This document shows positions 1 through 8,739 of a DNA stretch of 64,000 bases, one piece after another (within the stretch, counting starts at the first letter, position 1; every line of letters starts with the position of its first letter). The DNA lies in NCBI GenBank assembly GCA_002973635.1, contig CP027224.1:5010001-5074000 (forward strand). The letters run 5' to 3'. The notes beneath the pieces are model-generated. The model did no database searches. It saw only the letters and a program-made list of their open reading frames with translations, and was not told the DNA's origin. Source of the stretch: Lysinibacillus sp. B2A1. GTDB taxonomy: Bacteria > Bacillota > Bacilli > Bacillales_A > Planococcaceae. Made by a program: the position numbers and the translations under genes.

Positions 1-23
1 ATCATACATTTGAACGGCAAAAT

Positions 24-55
24 AAGAAGAGCAGCGATTAACTCGCGCTCTTCTT
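24..55 (-). terminator. Terminator of the SLH 5'-nucleotidase gene
   Basis: Arms AAGAAGAGC and GCTCTTCTT pair around a 14-base loop. On the minus strand the hairpin is followed by a T-rich tail, about 10 bases after the stop codon of the nucleotidase gene. Confidence 0.75.
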
Positions 56-65
56 TTCAATTTCA

Positions 66-2426
66 TTATTGAATTAAATATTTACCGAAGCCGCCCACTG
101 TATCTCCCAAATATTTAATAGAGCTACCTGCTGGGATAACTTTTTGAGCATCCTTGGCAGTTTGGTAAATAACCTTTGTATTTGTTGGGAATGGTACAAA
201 CGACCAGTTATTGTCAGCAGCAGGATTGATTATTTTATTGTCCATAATGTAATCAACAACAGCTTGACGATTTTCATACGCATAATTCGTCACATTAGAG
301 CCATTAGCATTTTTAAATGTCGCCCCATATGAGCCGCCAACACGGTAATTGTTTGTAATAATAATGAAGTCTTGTTTTAAATCAATCGGTTTACCAGCAT
401 ATTGTACATTCTTAATACGATTTGCCTTTTCATCAGTAAGATTACCACGACGATCATATTTTGCTGGCGATGTCACATCAATTTGATAAGTTAAACCATC
501 TAGCACGTCGAAATTATAAGAACGTGCCTCTGGATCGATAATATTTTGCTCTTCTGTTTTATTTGGATCAATTGTTGCAAAAATGCCTGCAGCCATCTCT
601 AACCATTCAATAGCTTGAGCACCTGTCACTTTAATCGTTGCAACAGTGTTATCATAATGGTAAATATCTGCCATATTTTTAATTGCAAGAGGACCTACAG
701 GAATATTTGTATAATCAGCAGGATTATTACGAGAACCTGCTTTGAAAGGTGCACCAGCAGAAAGCAGTGGTGTCTTTTCATCAGCAGTACCTTTTAATTC
801 CTTTTCAATAAACCATTTTTGAGCCTGTGTAACAATTTGAATGGAAGAATCATCTTGCACCATAGAGAAGTAACTATGGATTGGAGCAGTTGTCTCACCA
901 ACAGGTTGACGAATATACTTTAATGTACCTTCATGGGCTTCCTTAATTGCATTTAAAACAATATTAGAAGGCTGTAATCCCTCTTTTTTAATAGAGTGAA
1001 TAGAACCTTGTCCATCCACAACAACCCATTTTGAGCCCTGTAGCTCTAGCTTTAAATCAATAACACCAAGATGACTACCGTAGCTACCTGCCATAACAGT
1101 AGGTACTCCATTAATTGTCCCTTTTTCTTGATCTACATTTTTTAGATCCTTATAGTCACCTGGGAAGGTTAAATGAGAGTGACCTGTAATTAAAGCATCA
1201 ATACCTTCGATATCAGCAATTTGATAGCCAACATTTTCCGCGCCCTCCACATACGTATCTTCACCAATACCTGAATGTGAAAGAACAACAATTACATCTG
1301 CGCCTGCTTTTTGCATTTCTGGCACAACTTCTTTTATCGCTTCAACAGGTTCTTGCATAGCAACTTTACCCGCTAAATGAATGGCATCCCACTCAACAAT
1401 TTTTGTAGGGACGATACCTGTCACACCTATTTTAATTGTGTGCTTTTTACCTGTATGATCTACAACCTCTTTATCTAAAATGACATAAGGCGTATACATA
1501 TGCTTTTTTGTTTTTGCATCATAAGTGTTTGCATTTACGACTGGATATTGTGCATCATTTAATACCTCATCTAAAAACGCTAAACCGTAGTTGAATTCGT
1601 GGTTACCTAATGTACCACTATCATATTTCAATGCATTAAGTGCTGCGATAGCTGGATGAACTTCACCAGGCTGTAATACATTTTCTAACGCCTTATAAGA
1701 GCCTAATGGCGTTCCCTGAATTAAATCGCCATTATCGAACAATAATGTGTTTGGATTTTCAGCACGTGCTTGCTCAATTAATGCGGCAGTATTCGCTAAT
1801 CCTACATCAGCTGATTCAGCATCTAAGTAATAATTATAATTAGCAAGGTTCGTATGGATATCTGTCGTTCCTAAAATTTGTAGATCCATTGTAGTTTTAG
1901 CTGTTGGTAATTTATATTCAGCTGCAAAACGTTCCACAATACTTTGCATTTGCTCGAAAGTCACATAGTCACGAGGGCGAATTGTGTTATCATCAAAGCC
2001 TTGTAAAATATTTGCTGCAACAGCATTTGCTAAATCTTGCTTATGTGTCATAGCAATTAAATCGGCATCCTTGAATTTATCCAACACCGAAAGTGATGCG
2101 TTTTCATTAACTAGTCCACGGGCAGATATAACAAAAGCTTGTTGACGTGTTAATTTATCATCTGGTGCAAACGATGTGACACTTTTACCTTTAATCAAAT
2201 TCAGCTCTACTGCTTTTTCCACATAAGGGGCTAAATCCTTTGGAACATCCGTGAAAGACAGTTTAGAACCATCATCTAGCTCAATGTTTAATTTTTCTAC
2301 TAATTCTTTCACGTAGTCTCCTCGTGTCACGTCGTTCGATGCTGCATTTGCAGACAGTTCAAATGGTAGCAACGTGATTAGAAGAAGTAACATCGATAAG
2401 AATTTAGTAATTAATTTCTTATTCAT
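66..2426 (-). CDS. SLH-domain cell-wall 5'-nucleotidase / 2',3'-cyclic phosphodiesterase
   Basis: This 786-residue exported enzyme probably removes phosphate from nucleotides and cyclic nucleotides outside the cell. A signal peptide covers residues 1-28. Residues 30-170 hold two to three S-layer homology motifs (for example the TRGDYV start), which anchor proteins to secondary cell-wall polymers. A calcineurin-like phosphoesterase domain follows, with the metal-binding motifs TDIHTN, DNGDLIQG, GNHEFNYG and ITGHSH. The C-terminal half matches the 5'-nucleotidase substrate domain. SLH motifs are usually at the wall-anchored end, as here. The start is preceded by AAGGAGG at good spacing. The gene stands alone between two terminators. 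The exact substrate is inferred from the family and not visible in the sequence. Confidence 0.9.
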   Translation of the reverse strand: MNKKLITKFLSMLLLLITLLPFELSANAASNDVTRGDYVKELVEKLNIELDDGSKLSFTDVPKDLAPYVEKAVELNLIKGKSVTSFAPDDKLTRQQAFVISARGLVNENASLSVLDKFKDADLIAMTHKQDLANAVAANILQGFDDNTIRPRDYVTFEQMQSIVERFAAEYKLPTAKTTMDLQILGTTDIHTNLANYNYYLDAESADVGLANTAALIEQARAENPNTLLFDNGDLIQGTPLGSYKALENVLQPGEVHPAIAALNALKYDSGTLGNHEFNYGLAFLDEVLNDAQYPVVNANTYDAKTKKHMYTPYVILDKEVVDHTGKKHTIKIGVTGIVPTKIVEWDAIHLAGKVAMQEPVEAIKEVVPEMQKAGADVIVVLSHSGIGEDTYVEGAENVGYQIADIEGIDALITGHSHLTFPGDYKDLKNVDQEKGTINGVPTVMAGSYGSHLGVIDLKLELQGSKWVVVDGQGSIHSIKKEGLQPSNIVLNAIKEAHEGTLKYIRQPVGETTAPIHSYFSMVQDDSSIQIVTQAQKWFIEKELKGTADEKTPLLSAGAPFKAGSRNNPADYTNIPVGPLAIKNMADIYHYDNTVATIKVTGAQAIEWLEMAAGIFATIDPNKTEEQNIIDPEARSYNFDVLDGLTYQIDVTSPAKYDRRGNLTDEKANRIKNVQYAGKPIDLKQDFIIITNNYRVGGSYGATFKNANGSNVTNYAYENRQAVVDYIMDNKIINPAADNNWSFVPFPTNTKVIYQTAKDAQKVIPAGSSIKYLGDTVGGFGKYLIQ

Positions 2427-2684
2427 GTAACAGCCTCCTTAATAATCTAATATTTTCCTACTATTTCTATTATATTATACTAATACATATATTCACTGAA
2501 TAAATAGACCTAATTGTATGTACTTTTGAATGATTAGCAAAGCACTTTACTAGAAAATCACAAATTAATACCACTTCCCTTTATTCTTTACTATGTAATG
2601 TTATTTAATGGAATTGACAATAAGTGTTTAGCATCAATATATCAGACTACTATACCACCACCGTACCTCTGCTACACAATAAAA
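2427..2684. other. Intergenic region, upstream of the nucleotidase
   Basis: AT-rich stretch holding the ribosome binding site of the nucleotidase and presumably its promoter. I see no gene, repeat or riboswitch-like structure in it. Confidence 0.5.
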
Positions 2685-2712
2685 AAAGTCCTCTCAGATT
2701 AGAGAGAACTTT
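2685..2712 (-). terminator. Terminator of azoR
   Basis: Arms AAAGTCCTCTC and GAGAGAACTTT pair with one mismatch. On the minus strand the hairpin is followed by a run of seven T, just after the azoreductase stop codon. Confidence 0.8.
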
Positions 2713-2729
2713 CGTTAAAAAATAAATGA

Positions 2730-3356
2730 TTATGCATGGACAGATTGTAAAGATTGAGCTACTTTTTTAACTTCTTCTAGGCCATTTGCAATAATTTCTT
2801 GAGCTTTATCTGGTGAAGCATTGTGTCCTTCAATAACAACCTCTTCGATAATTTCCATACCGAATACGCCACCTGCAACATTTTTAATATAGTTAACTGC
2901 CATTTCCAATGGTTGAGCTTCTGGTGAAGTGTAGTAACCACCACGAGCATTTAAAATAATTGCCTTTTTGTCTGTCATTAAGCTAACCATTTGCCCTTGC
3001 TCATTATATTTGAAAGTGAAACCAGCTTGGTATACATAATCAATGAAAGTTTGTAATGTAGCTGGAATTGTTAGGTTCCAAAGTGGGAAAGCAAATACAA
3101 CTACATCAGCTGCAGTTAAAGCATCCATCGCTTTTTGCTTTGCAGCTAAAAGACGAGATTCAATGTCAGTTAACTCCCCTCCATTTTGGACTTTACCAAA
3201 AGCATTGAATAGATCTTGACCAAAATATGGCATATCTTCTTTATACACATCAAAAGTTGTAACATTAACACCTTGTACATTTTCCATAAATGTCTCATAC
3301 ATTTTAGTTGAAATACCATCTGGTCGGTTGTTAGCTTTTATTACTAATACGTTCAT
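2730..3356 (-). CDS. azoR: FMN-dependent NADH-azoreductase
   Basis: A cytosolic flavoprotein of the AzoR/NQO family that reduces azo dyes and quinones with NADH by two-electron transfer, protecting against quinone and thiol stress. The 208 residues fit the family length. The flavodoxin-like fold shows the FMN-contacting PLWN at 91-94 and RGGYY at 138-142. A perfect-looking palindrome about 36 bases before the start (3392-3409) matches the operator of MhqR, the quinone-sensing MarR-type repressor that controls azoreductases in Bacillus subtilis. The start ATG has GGGAG upstream. It is monocistronic, with its own terminator. Confidence 0.92.
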   Translation of the reverse strand: MNVLVIKANNRPDGISTKMYETFMENVQGVNVTTFDVYKEDMPYFGQDLFNAFGKVQNGGELTDIESRLLAAKQKAMDALTAADVVVFAFPLWNLTIPATLQTFIDYVYQAGFTFKYNEQGQMVSLMTDKKAIILNARGGYYTSPEAQPLEMAVNYIKNVAGGVFGMEIIEEVVIEGHNASPDKAQEIIANGLEEVKKVAQSLQSVHA

Positions 3357-3391
3357 TATATAAAATCTCCCTTAAAAATCATAATTTAATA

Positions 3392-3409
3392 TATCTTGAT
3401 TTCGAGATA
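3392..3409. promoter_or_regulatory. MhqR-type operator upstream of azoR
   Basis: TATCTTGATTTCGAGATA is an inverted repeat (TATCTtGA/TtCGAGATA). It differs at one central position from the site at 44301-44318 in front of an MhqD-like hydrolase. The match to the B. subtilis MhqR site is from memory. No mhqR gene lies in this window. Confidence 0.6.
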
Positions 3410-3432
3410 TATGACTTTCTTAGTCTAAAAAA

Positions 3433-3466
3433 ATTTCAGTCAAAAGTCAACACTTTTGACTGAAAT
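3433..3466 (-). terminator. Terminator of the DsbA-like gene
   Basis: Perfect 15-base arms starting ATTTCAGTCAAAAGT with a four-base loop. On the minus strand they are followed by TTTTTTTAG. It lies between the DsbA-like gene end and the azoR promoter. Confidence 0.85.
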
Positions 3467-3526
3467 ACTTATATAGACATATTGATTTATACTTCCAGTT
3501 CCTCTTGATGTATGACTACCTTGTAT

Positions 3527-4234
3527 TTAAAATTTACAGCTTTCATCTGTACATACACTAGTATCGTCAGTGCCAGCCATTTTTAATGCTGGTTTTAAGC
3601 CCTCTTCTTGCGCTACTTTACGCAAAGTATCTTCAAACACTTCCTGTGATTGGGCACCAGAGATACCATACTTACGATTGAGAACGAAGAACGGTACACC
3701 ACGTACACCAAGCTCTAGCCCTTCTTGAATATCTGATTCAACCTCACTTTTATACTCTTCAGTCGCAAGAACCTTCGCAACTTCATCACGATTCAGACCT
3801 ACTTGCTCAGCTATATCAACTAATACATTATCCTGTCCGATCCGTTTTGCTTCAATAAAATAACCATGTAATAGCGCTTCTACAAGTGCTGTAGCATCCC
3901 CTTGCTGCTCCGCCCATTTCACTAGACGATGTGCCTTTAATGTATTTTCTTCCATTAACTTATCGAAATTATAGTTTAGACCAACCTCTTTGGCCCTAGC
4001 AGCCACGCCTTGCGTCATTTCTTTTGCTTTCTCTAAAGACATCCCATACTTTTTCGCTAAAGCTTCAAACGTGGATACATTTGTATCAACAGGTGTTGTT
4101 GGATCAAGTTGATAACTTTTATATACAAACTCTACCTGCCCTGCAAAACCTGTATCCTCTATTGCCTGCTCCAACTGCTTTTTCCCAATATAACAAAATG
4201 GACATACATAATCTGACCATATTTCAATTTTCAT
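3527..4234 (-). CDS. DsbA family oxidoreductase (FrnE/YwbO-like)
   Basis: A thioredoxin-fold protein of the DsbA/FrnE group, probably a cytosolic thiol-disulfide oxidoreductase, since no signal peptide is present. The redox motif CPFC is at residues 11-14, and the cis-proline loop GVPFF follows the helical insertion. The C-terminus carries two more cysteines (CTDESC), which could be a second redox or metal site. The length is 235 residues from the ATG at 4234. A GTG four codons upstream overlaps the AAGGAG ribosome binding site and is not a credible start. The gene is divergent from the FAD/Rieske oxidoreductase, so the two may share a control region. The client is unknown. Confidence 0.88.
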   Translation of the reverse strand: MKIEIWSDYVCPFCYIGKKQLEQAIEDTGFAGQVEFVYKSYQLDPTTPVDTNVSTFEALAKKYGMSLEKAKEMTQGVAARAKEVGLNYNFDKLMEENTLKAHRLVKWAEQQGDATALVEALLHGYFIEAKRIGQDNVLVDIAEQVGLNRDEVAKVLATEEYKSEVESDIQEGLELGVRGVPFFVLNRKYGISGAQSQEVFEDTLRKVAQEEGLKPALKMAGTDDTSVCTDESCKF

Positions 4235-4363
4235 CAACCAACACACTCCTTTTTGCTACATTGTAGCGATAGTCTTTACAGCAAGGCAATTTTTATGCCT
4301 CTTTGCATAAATTTTCAAACCAATCTACATACTGAACATAAAAACAATGTGAGGGTTTTATGT

Positions 4364-5743
4364 ATGACACAATCTCTTTGGCTCGCAACATCTGATTCCA
4401 TCTCCTTAACATCTCTGAATGCTTCTACAAATTGTGATGTATGCATAATAGGCGGAGGCTTGACAGGTCTCTATACGGCCTATGTCTTGGCAAAATCGGG
4501 TGTTGACGTAGTCTTACTTGAAGCAAATACACATTTAGGCCATGGCACAACTGGTCATTCAACAGGAAAATTAACTGCACAGCATAGCTTAGTTTATTCA
4601 GAACTTATTGAAAAACTATCAGTAGAAGAAGCAAAGCTTTATTATCAGCTCAATCAGCTCGCTATTGAAAAGGCGATGCAATTACTTCCGAAGAATAGTA
4701 TCCAGCAAGTTGATTCATTACTTTATTGCCAAACAAAAACAGGATATGCCCAGTTATTAAAAGAATGGAATGCCTATAAAGTTTTAAATATCAAAGCAAA
4801 GATCACCTCTGAAACAGAGCTCCCTTTCCCAATTACAAAAGCACTTAGTATGTCGCAGCAGGCACAAATAAATCCAGTGGAGGTATGTAATTTTCTTGCA
4901 AAAGAAGCATTGTCAATGGGTGCAAAACTCTATACAAATACCCGTGTGCAACAATTAAACATATCACAAAATAATCTACATACCGAAAATAACATGTCGG
5001 TTCAATATAACAAACTTATTTTGTGTTCACATTACCCCATTGAAGCCTTTAAAGGGCTACAGCTTTTTAAGCTTTCTAACAGCCGTTCCTATATGGTTGC
5101 CAGCAAAATTAATGATACGATGCAAGGACAATATCTCTGCGTAGATTTCCCTTCCCGTTCGATTCGTACCGCAACCATTAACAATGAGCATTATTTAGTA
5201 CTAGGTGGCGCTAACCATATTGCAGGTGGAACAGCAAAGACAGCGCCCTATTATGAGGCCATTGAAGGAGAAATGAAGGCACATTTCGATCAAGAACCAA
5301 TCTATCGTTGGTCCGCACAGGATATTGAAACACCTGACATGATTCCTTATGTAGGAAGGATTACAAAATCGCTGCCTAATGTTCTTATTGCAACTGGTTA
5401 CCGTAAATGGGGAATCTCCAACTCATTTGTAGCTGGAGATATATTATCTTCCTTGATTACAGGTTCAAGGAGTGAAGACGGTGCAATTGCTCTTTATTCA
5501 CCAGCACGTACAAAATTTGGCGCTCAATTTATGCAAATGCTTAAGGTAGGAGGATTTGTAGCCAAGGAATTTGTCGGTGGCTATCTTAGAAATGCCAGTG
5601 CACCAACTTGTACGCATTTAGGCTGTAAAACAAAATGGAATGAAGCTGATGAAACTTGGGATTGCCCTTGTCATGGCTCCCGCTTCAATGCTAAGGGAGA
5701 GGTTCTTGAAGGTCCTGCTGTACAACCATTAAAATTAGAATAG
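4364..5743 (+). CDS. FAD-dependent oxidoreductase with C-terminal Rieske [2Fe-2S] domain (YhfW-like)
   Basis: A two-domain redox enzyme of 459 residues. The N-terminal DAO-type domain binds FAD through GGGLTG at about residues 30-35. The C-terminal Rieske domain has the ligand pairs CTH at 416-418 and CPCH at 434-437. The architecture matches B. subtilis YhfW, whose substrate is not known. The reading frame is open upstream, but the ATG at 4364 is chosen because GTGAGGG lies 8 bases before it. The start region is separated by about 130 bases from the divergent DsbA-like gene. Its terminator (5743-5774) overlaps the last base of the stop codon and is duplicated at 6456-6487 by a mobile element. 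Confidence 0.88.
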   Translation: MTQSLWLATSDSISLTSLNASTNCDVCIIGGGLTGLYTAYVLAKSGVDVVLLEANTHLGHGTTGHSTGKLTAQHSLVYSELIEKLSVEEAKLYYQLNQLAIEKAMQLLPKNSIQQVDSLLYCQTKTGYAQLLKEWNAYKVLNIKAKITSETELPFPITKALSMSQQAQINPVEVCNFLAKEALSMGAKLYTNTRVQQLNISQNNLHTENNMSVQYNKLILCSHYPIEAFKGLQLFKLSNSRSYMVASKINDTMQGQYLCVDFPSRSIRTATINNEHYLVLGGANHIAGGTAKTAPYYEAIEGEMKAHFDQEPIYRWSAQDIETPDMIPYVGRITKSLPNVLIATGYRKWGISNSFVAGDILSSLITGSRSEDGAIALYSPARTKFGAQFMQMLKVGGFVAKEFVGGYLRNASAPTCTHLGCKTKWNEADETWDCPCHGSRFNAKGEVLEGPAVQPLKLE

Positions 5744-5774
5744 AAGAGGCTGTCTTTTTTTAAGACAGCCTTTT
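5743..5774 (+). terminator. Terminator of the Rieske oxidoreductase; left copy of a 32 bp duplication
   Basis: The arms AGGCTGTCTT and AAGACAGCCT are followed by TTTT. The same 32 bases recur without change at 6456-6487, on the other side of a 681 bp element. They therefore look like a target-site duplication that spans a whole terminator. Confidence 0.85.
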
Positions 5775-6455
5775 CATAGTGTTGAAAAATTAAATAGTCA
5801 AGGGACTCTTTGTGAATATTTAGTCAAAATGAAGGTGATTTCCGTTCCAGGCTACTCGCTTTCCAGTGGGCGAGCGACGAGCCGCTTCCTGCGCTGACGC
5901 TCCGTGCAGGGTCTCGTCTGTCTCGCTATCCCACGGGAGTCGAGTAGCCTTGCACTCCAATCTGCAATAGTGTAGAACTTTAAATATTTTCTTCCCTCAA
6001 AAGAAAAGTAAAAGCATGTTACTCACCATCATTAAATGGATAGAATATTGGTACAATTCTACAGATGTTAACCTACATTTTATGCGTAAAACAAACTACT
6101 TTGTAACTTTACATAAAGTACTCCTCTGTTTTCGCATAGAAAAATGTTATCAAAGCTCCATTTTTGCACAATATAGTGATGGCTTAAGACTTCAAATTTA
6201 TCACAATATATTTGTGTGAATTGCCAGAAGAAAATACTATGAACAAAGGTTGATTGGAGTGTAGACTGAGTGACTCCTCGGGGATTCAGCGTCACAGATG
6301 AGACCCTGGAGCGAGCAACGCGAGTGAAGCGGCTCATCGGACGCCCCCAGGAAAGCACTCAGTCGGAACGGTGATCAACCCCTCGTTTTGAAAAAGGGCT
6401 ATACTTTTTAATTTGTCACCTTGATTTCATTGACATAATAGTATTTCAACAACAT
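5775..6455. mobile_element. Non-coding MITE-like element, copy 1 (681 bp)
   Basis: The ends are imperfect inverted repeats: CATAGTGTTGAAAAAT on the left and the complement of AGTATTTCAACAACATG on the right. Inside are two large imperfect palindromes, GGCTACTCG...CGAGTAGCC near 5852-5951 and ACTGAGTGA...GCACTCAGT near 6266-6363. The unit is homologous along its length to 40809-41410 in the same order. Identical 32-base terminator copies flank it. There is no credible gene inside. It is probably a non-autonomous transposable element. The long duplication spanning a palindrome recalls IS1182-type insertions, but that assignment is inference. Confidence 0.75.
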
Positions 6456-6487
6456 GAAGAGGCTGTCTTTTTTTAAGACAGCCTTTT
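6456..6487 (-). terminator. Terminator copy next to ppaC; right copy of the 32 bp duplication
   Basis: Identical to 5743-5774. The hairpin is symmetrical and A/T-flanked on both sides, so this copy can now serve as the terminator of ppaC on the minus strand (7 A on the plus strand loop side, T-rich tail). Confidence 0.65.
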
Positions 6488-6495
6488 TTCTCTAT

Positions 6496-7422
6496 TTATT
6501 TCAATGCATCCGTTAAAACTGGTACAATTTGTTTTTTACGAGATACTACACCTGGTAAAATAACACGATTATTAACTAGCTCTGCTCCAAAACCTTTTGC
6601 TGCAGCCTCTGCTACTTGTCCAATTGCAACAGCCGTTGAATCATTATTTAAAATATCTGTCACAACAAAGAAGAATAAATCTAATCCATTTTCTGCAACA
6701 TTTTTATTTAATAAAATTTCTAATTCCTCTTGGCGTCCAAGCACGTCATTAATATCAACAGCGTTTACCTGAGCAACTACAGATTTATATTCCCCAAACT
6801 GGAACTCTTTTGCATCTAATGATAAAAGATCCTCTAATGATTTATCTGAAAGGTCAGCGCCTGCCTTCAACATTGCTAACCCGTACTCCGCGATGTCAAC
6901 TCCTGCAATCGCTGCTAATTCATCACCAGCTTTTATATCTTGCTCTGTGCAAGTAGGTGATTTGAATAATAATGTGTCTGAAATAATAGCAGAAAGCATT
7001 AATCCCGCAATATTTGAAGGTATTTCAACACTGTTCTCCTTGAAGATTTTGTTTAAAATTGTAGCAGTACAGCCAACAGGTTCAGCACGGTAGTATAAAG
7101 GATCAGCTGTTTGGAAGTTTGCAATACGGTGATGATCGATAACCTCTGTAATTTGTACTTCTTCAATGCCATCAGCAGATTGTTGGAATTCATTGTGGTC
7201 TACAAGAATTACTTGTTCTGCCTCTCCTACTACTGTTGAGATGGAACGCGGTGCCCCAAAGCCAAATTTATCTAAAGCAAACTGTGTTTCGTTATTTACT
7301 TCTCCTAGACGTACCGCTTCAGCATCTACCCCTAGTTGTTGCTTTAAGTATGCATAGACAATAGCAGATGTAATTGTGTCTGTATCTGGATTTTTATGAC
7401 CAAAAACTAAAACTTTACTCAT
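6496..7422 (-). CDS. ppaC: Manganese-dependent inorganic pyrophosphatase
   Basis: A family II (DHH) pyrophosphatase that hydrolyses pyrophosphate to two phosphates in the cytosol and so pulls biosynthetic reactions forward. The 308 residues are the standard length for the form without CBS domains. Metal ligands are visible as GHKNPDTD (H9, D13, D15), VDHNE (D75, H76) and DHH at 96-98. The substrate-binding RKK lies near residue 295 in the DHHA2 domain. The start has AGGAGG upstream. It is monocistronic. Confidence 0.97.
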   Translation of the reverse strand: MSKVLVFGHKNPDTDTITSAIVYAYLKQQLGVDAEAVRLGEVNNETQFALDKFGFGAPRSISTVVGEAEQVILVDHNEFQQSADGIEEVQITEVIDHHRIANFQTADPLYYRAEPVGCTATILNKIFKENSVEIPSNIAGLMLSAIISDTLLFKSPTCTEQDIKAGDELAAIAGVDIAEYGLAMLKAGADLSDKSLEDLLSLDAKEFQFGEYKSVVAQVNAVDINDVLGRQEELEILLNKNVAENGLDLFFFVVTDILNNDSTAVAIGQVAEAAAKGFGAELVNNRVILPGVVSRKKQIVPVLTDALK

Positions 7423-7835
7423 TAAAATTACTCCTCCTAAATAGCAATAACATTTATTTTATTTTATCATACCCTATGAACTATCGTGATAGAAAGTAAA
7501 ACTTTGTCTATCAGTGCTTGCAATATATTTGTATTAAAAATCCATATGATATTTTTCATATACTAAAATAACTTCAATACATCTAATATCATACTTTTCC
7601 CATTGGTTAAAAAAGATAAATATGTGTAGCTATAAGGTAAATATTATCATCAACAACTATATTATTATCTTTTTTTACCATCCTATTTTTAACATTTAAT
7701 ATTAATAATAAATACTTCATTAAAAATAATTGCAATAAATAGATATATAGTTGGGTTTTTATGTTTAAGAAAACATAAGTTTATGATATTATCAGATAGT
7801 CTATATTTTAGGATATACAGGAAATGGGGATTACA
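7423..7835. other. 413 bp intergenic region, very AT-rich
   Basis: This lies between the divergent starts of ppaC and the acetyltransferase gene, so it should hold both promoters. I see only AT-rich runs, with no clear operator, repeat, terminator or small gene. Confidence 0.4.
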
Positions 7836-8639
7836 ATGACAAAGAAGATGGAAAAAAAGTATATTCCTTTAGCAAATTATTTTGAAGTAGCTTTACAACA
7901 AGAGATTACTTTATCCTTTAGCGAACTAGAAAATATTATGGGACAAGCCTTACCAAATGCAGCTTACCTGAATAAAAGCTGGTGGAAAAAAACAAAACCT
8001 CCTCTTACACATTATTTGTCATGGACAAATGCAGGTTACTACGTTATTGATATTAAACTTGGAACTAGTGTAACTTTCTCGCGTACACAAATGAAGGCTG
8101 CATCGAATAATATCTCTAAAGATGACGACATCCCATCTGCATACATAATCCGAGCAATCGAAGCCTCCGATGCTAGATCATTTATACATTTACAGGAAGA
8201 GATTTTCGAACAAACTGACTTTATGTATAACATTCAAGATGAGTTGGATTTAACTGTACAACAGCTTCGTAAAAATTTAATCTACTGGAAGCAACTAAGA
8301 AACAGAACAATTTTACTTTGTGTATTAAATGGCAATTTTGCTGGTTATGTAGTTATCCATGGCTACAAGCATTCTAAAAATAAACACGTTGCATCTATTC
8401 ACCTAGCTGTTAAGGAAGAGTTTCAAGGAAAAGGAATTGGTTTGGCACTTATGGAGGCAGTTGAGAAATGGTCTAAACAGCGAGAAATTTCACGCTTAGA
8501 ATTGTGCGTTATGGAGCATAATGATATTGCCTTAAATTTATTCAGAAAATTAGGTTATCAGCAAGAGGGTATTCGAAAAAACGCCATTAAGTTAAATGGT
8601 CGCTACATGAACGAATACAGCTTAAGTAAAATTTTATAA
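7836..8639 (+). CDS. Two-domain protein: DUF7662-like N-domain plus GNAT acetyltransferase
   Basis: This 267-residue protein fuses two parts. Residues 8-83 hold a small domain with the pattern YIPLANYF...FSELENIMG...WW...WTNAGY, which resembles the DUF7662 family of unknown function. Residues 100-267 form a GNAT N-acetyltransferase with the acetyl-CoA loop QGKGIG at 197-202 and a RimI-like tail. The substrate cannot be read from the sequence. The ATG at 7836 is chosen because GGGG lies 6 bases upstream. An in-frame ATG at 7824 sits on top of an AGGA too close to use. It stands alone, convergent with the RpiR-type regulator. Confidence 0.8.
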   Translation: MTKKMEKKYIPLANYFEVALQQEITLSFSELENIMGQALPNAAYLNKSWWKKTKPPLTHYLSWTNAGYYVIDIKLGTSVTFSRTQMKAASNNISKDDDIPSAYIIRAIEASDARSFIHLQEEIFEQTDFMYNIQDELDLTVQQLRKNLIYWKQLRNRTILLCVLNGNFAGYVVIHGYKHSKNKHVASIHLAVKEEFQGKGIGLALMEAVEKWSKQREISRLELCVMEHNDIALNLFRKLGYQQEGIRKNAIKLNGRYMNEYSLSKIL

Positions 8640-8649
8640 GCTTCTTTTC

Positions 8650-8683
8650 AAGGTGTCTAAAACTTATTTGGGCATCTTTTTTT
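8650..8683 (+). terminator. Terminator of the acetyltransferase gene
   Basis: AAGGTGTC pairs imperfectly (two G-U pairs) with GGCATCTT and is followed by a run of seven to eight T, 10 bases after the stop codon. Confidence 0.55.
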
Positions 8684-8700
8684 ATCTTCTCCCTCAAAAA

Positions 8701-8732
8701 AACGCATAGATCACTAACGTATCTACGCGTTG
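8701..8732 (-). terminator. Terminator of the RpiR-type regulator gene
   Basis: On the minus strand CGCGTAGAT pairs with ATCTATGCG and is followed by TTTTTTT, just after the regulator stop codon. Confidence 0.75.
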
Positions 8733-8739
8733 TAATGCC

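Noticed and set aside
4024..4266. Open frame of 80 codons opposite the DsbA-like gene
   Set aside because: Antisense shadow of a gene with a clear CPFC active site; ends in the divergent promoter region.
6080..6358. Open frame of 92 codons on the minus strand inside insertion element copy 1
   Set aside because: It runs through the palindromic part of the element, has no ribosome binding site, and is not kept in copy 2.
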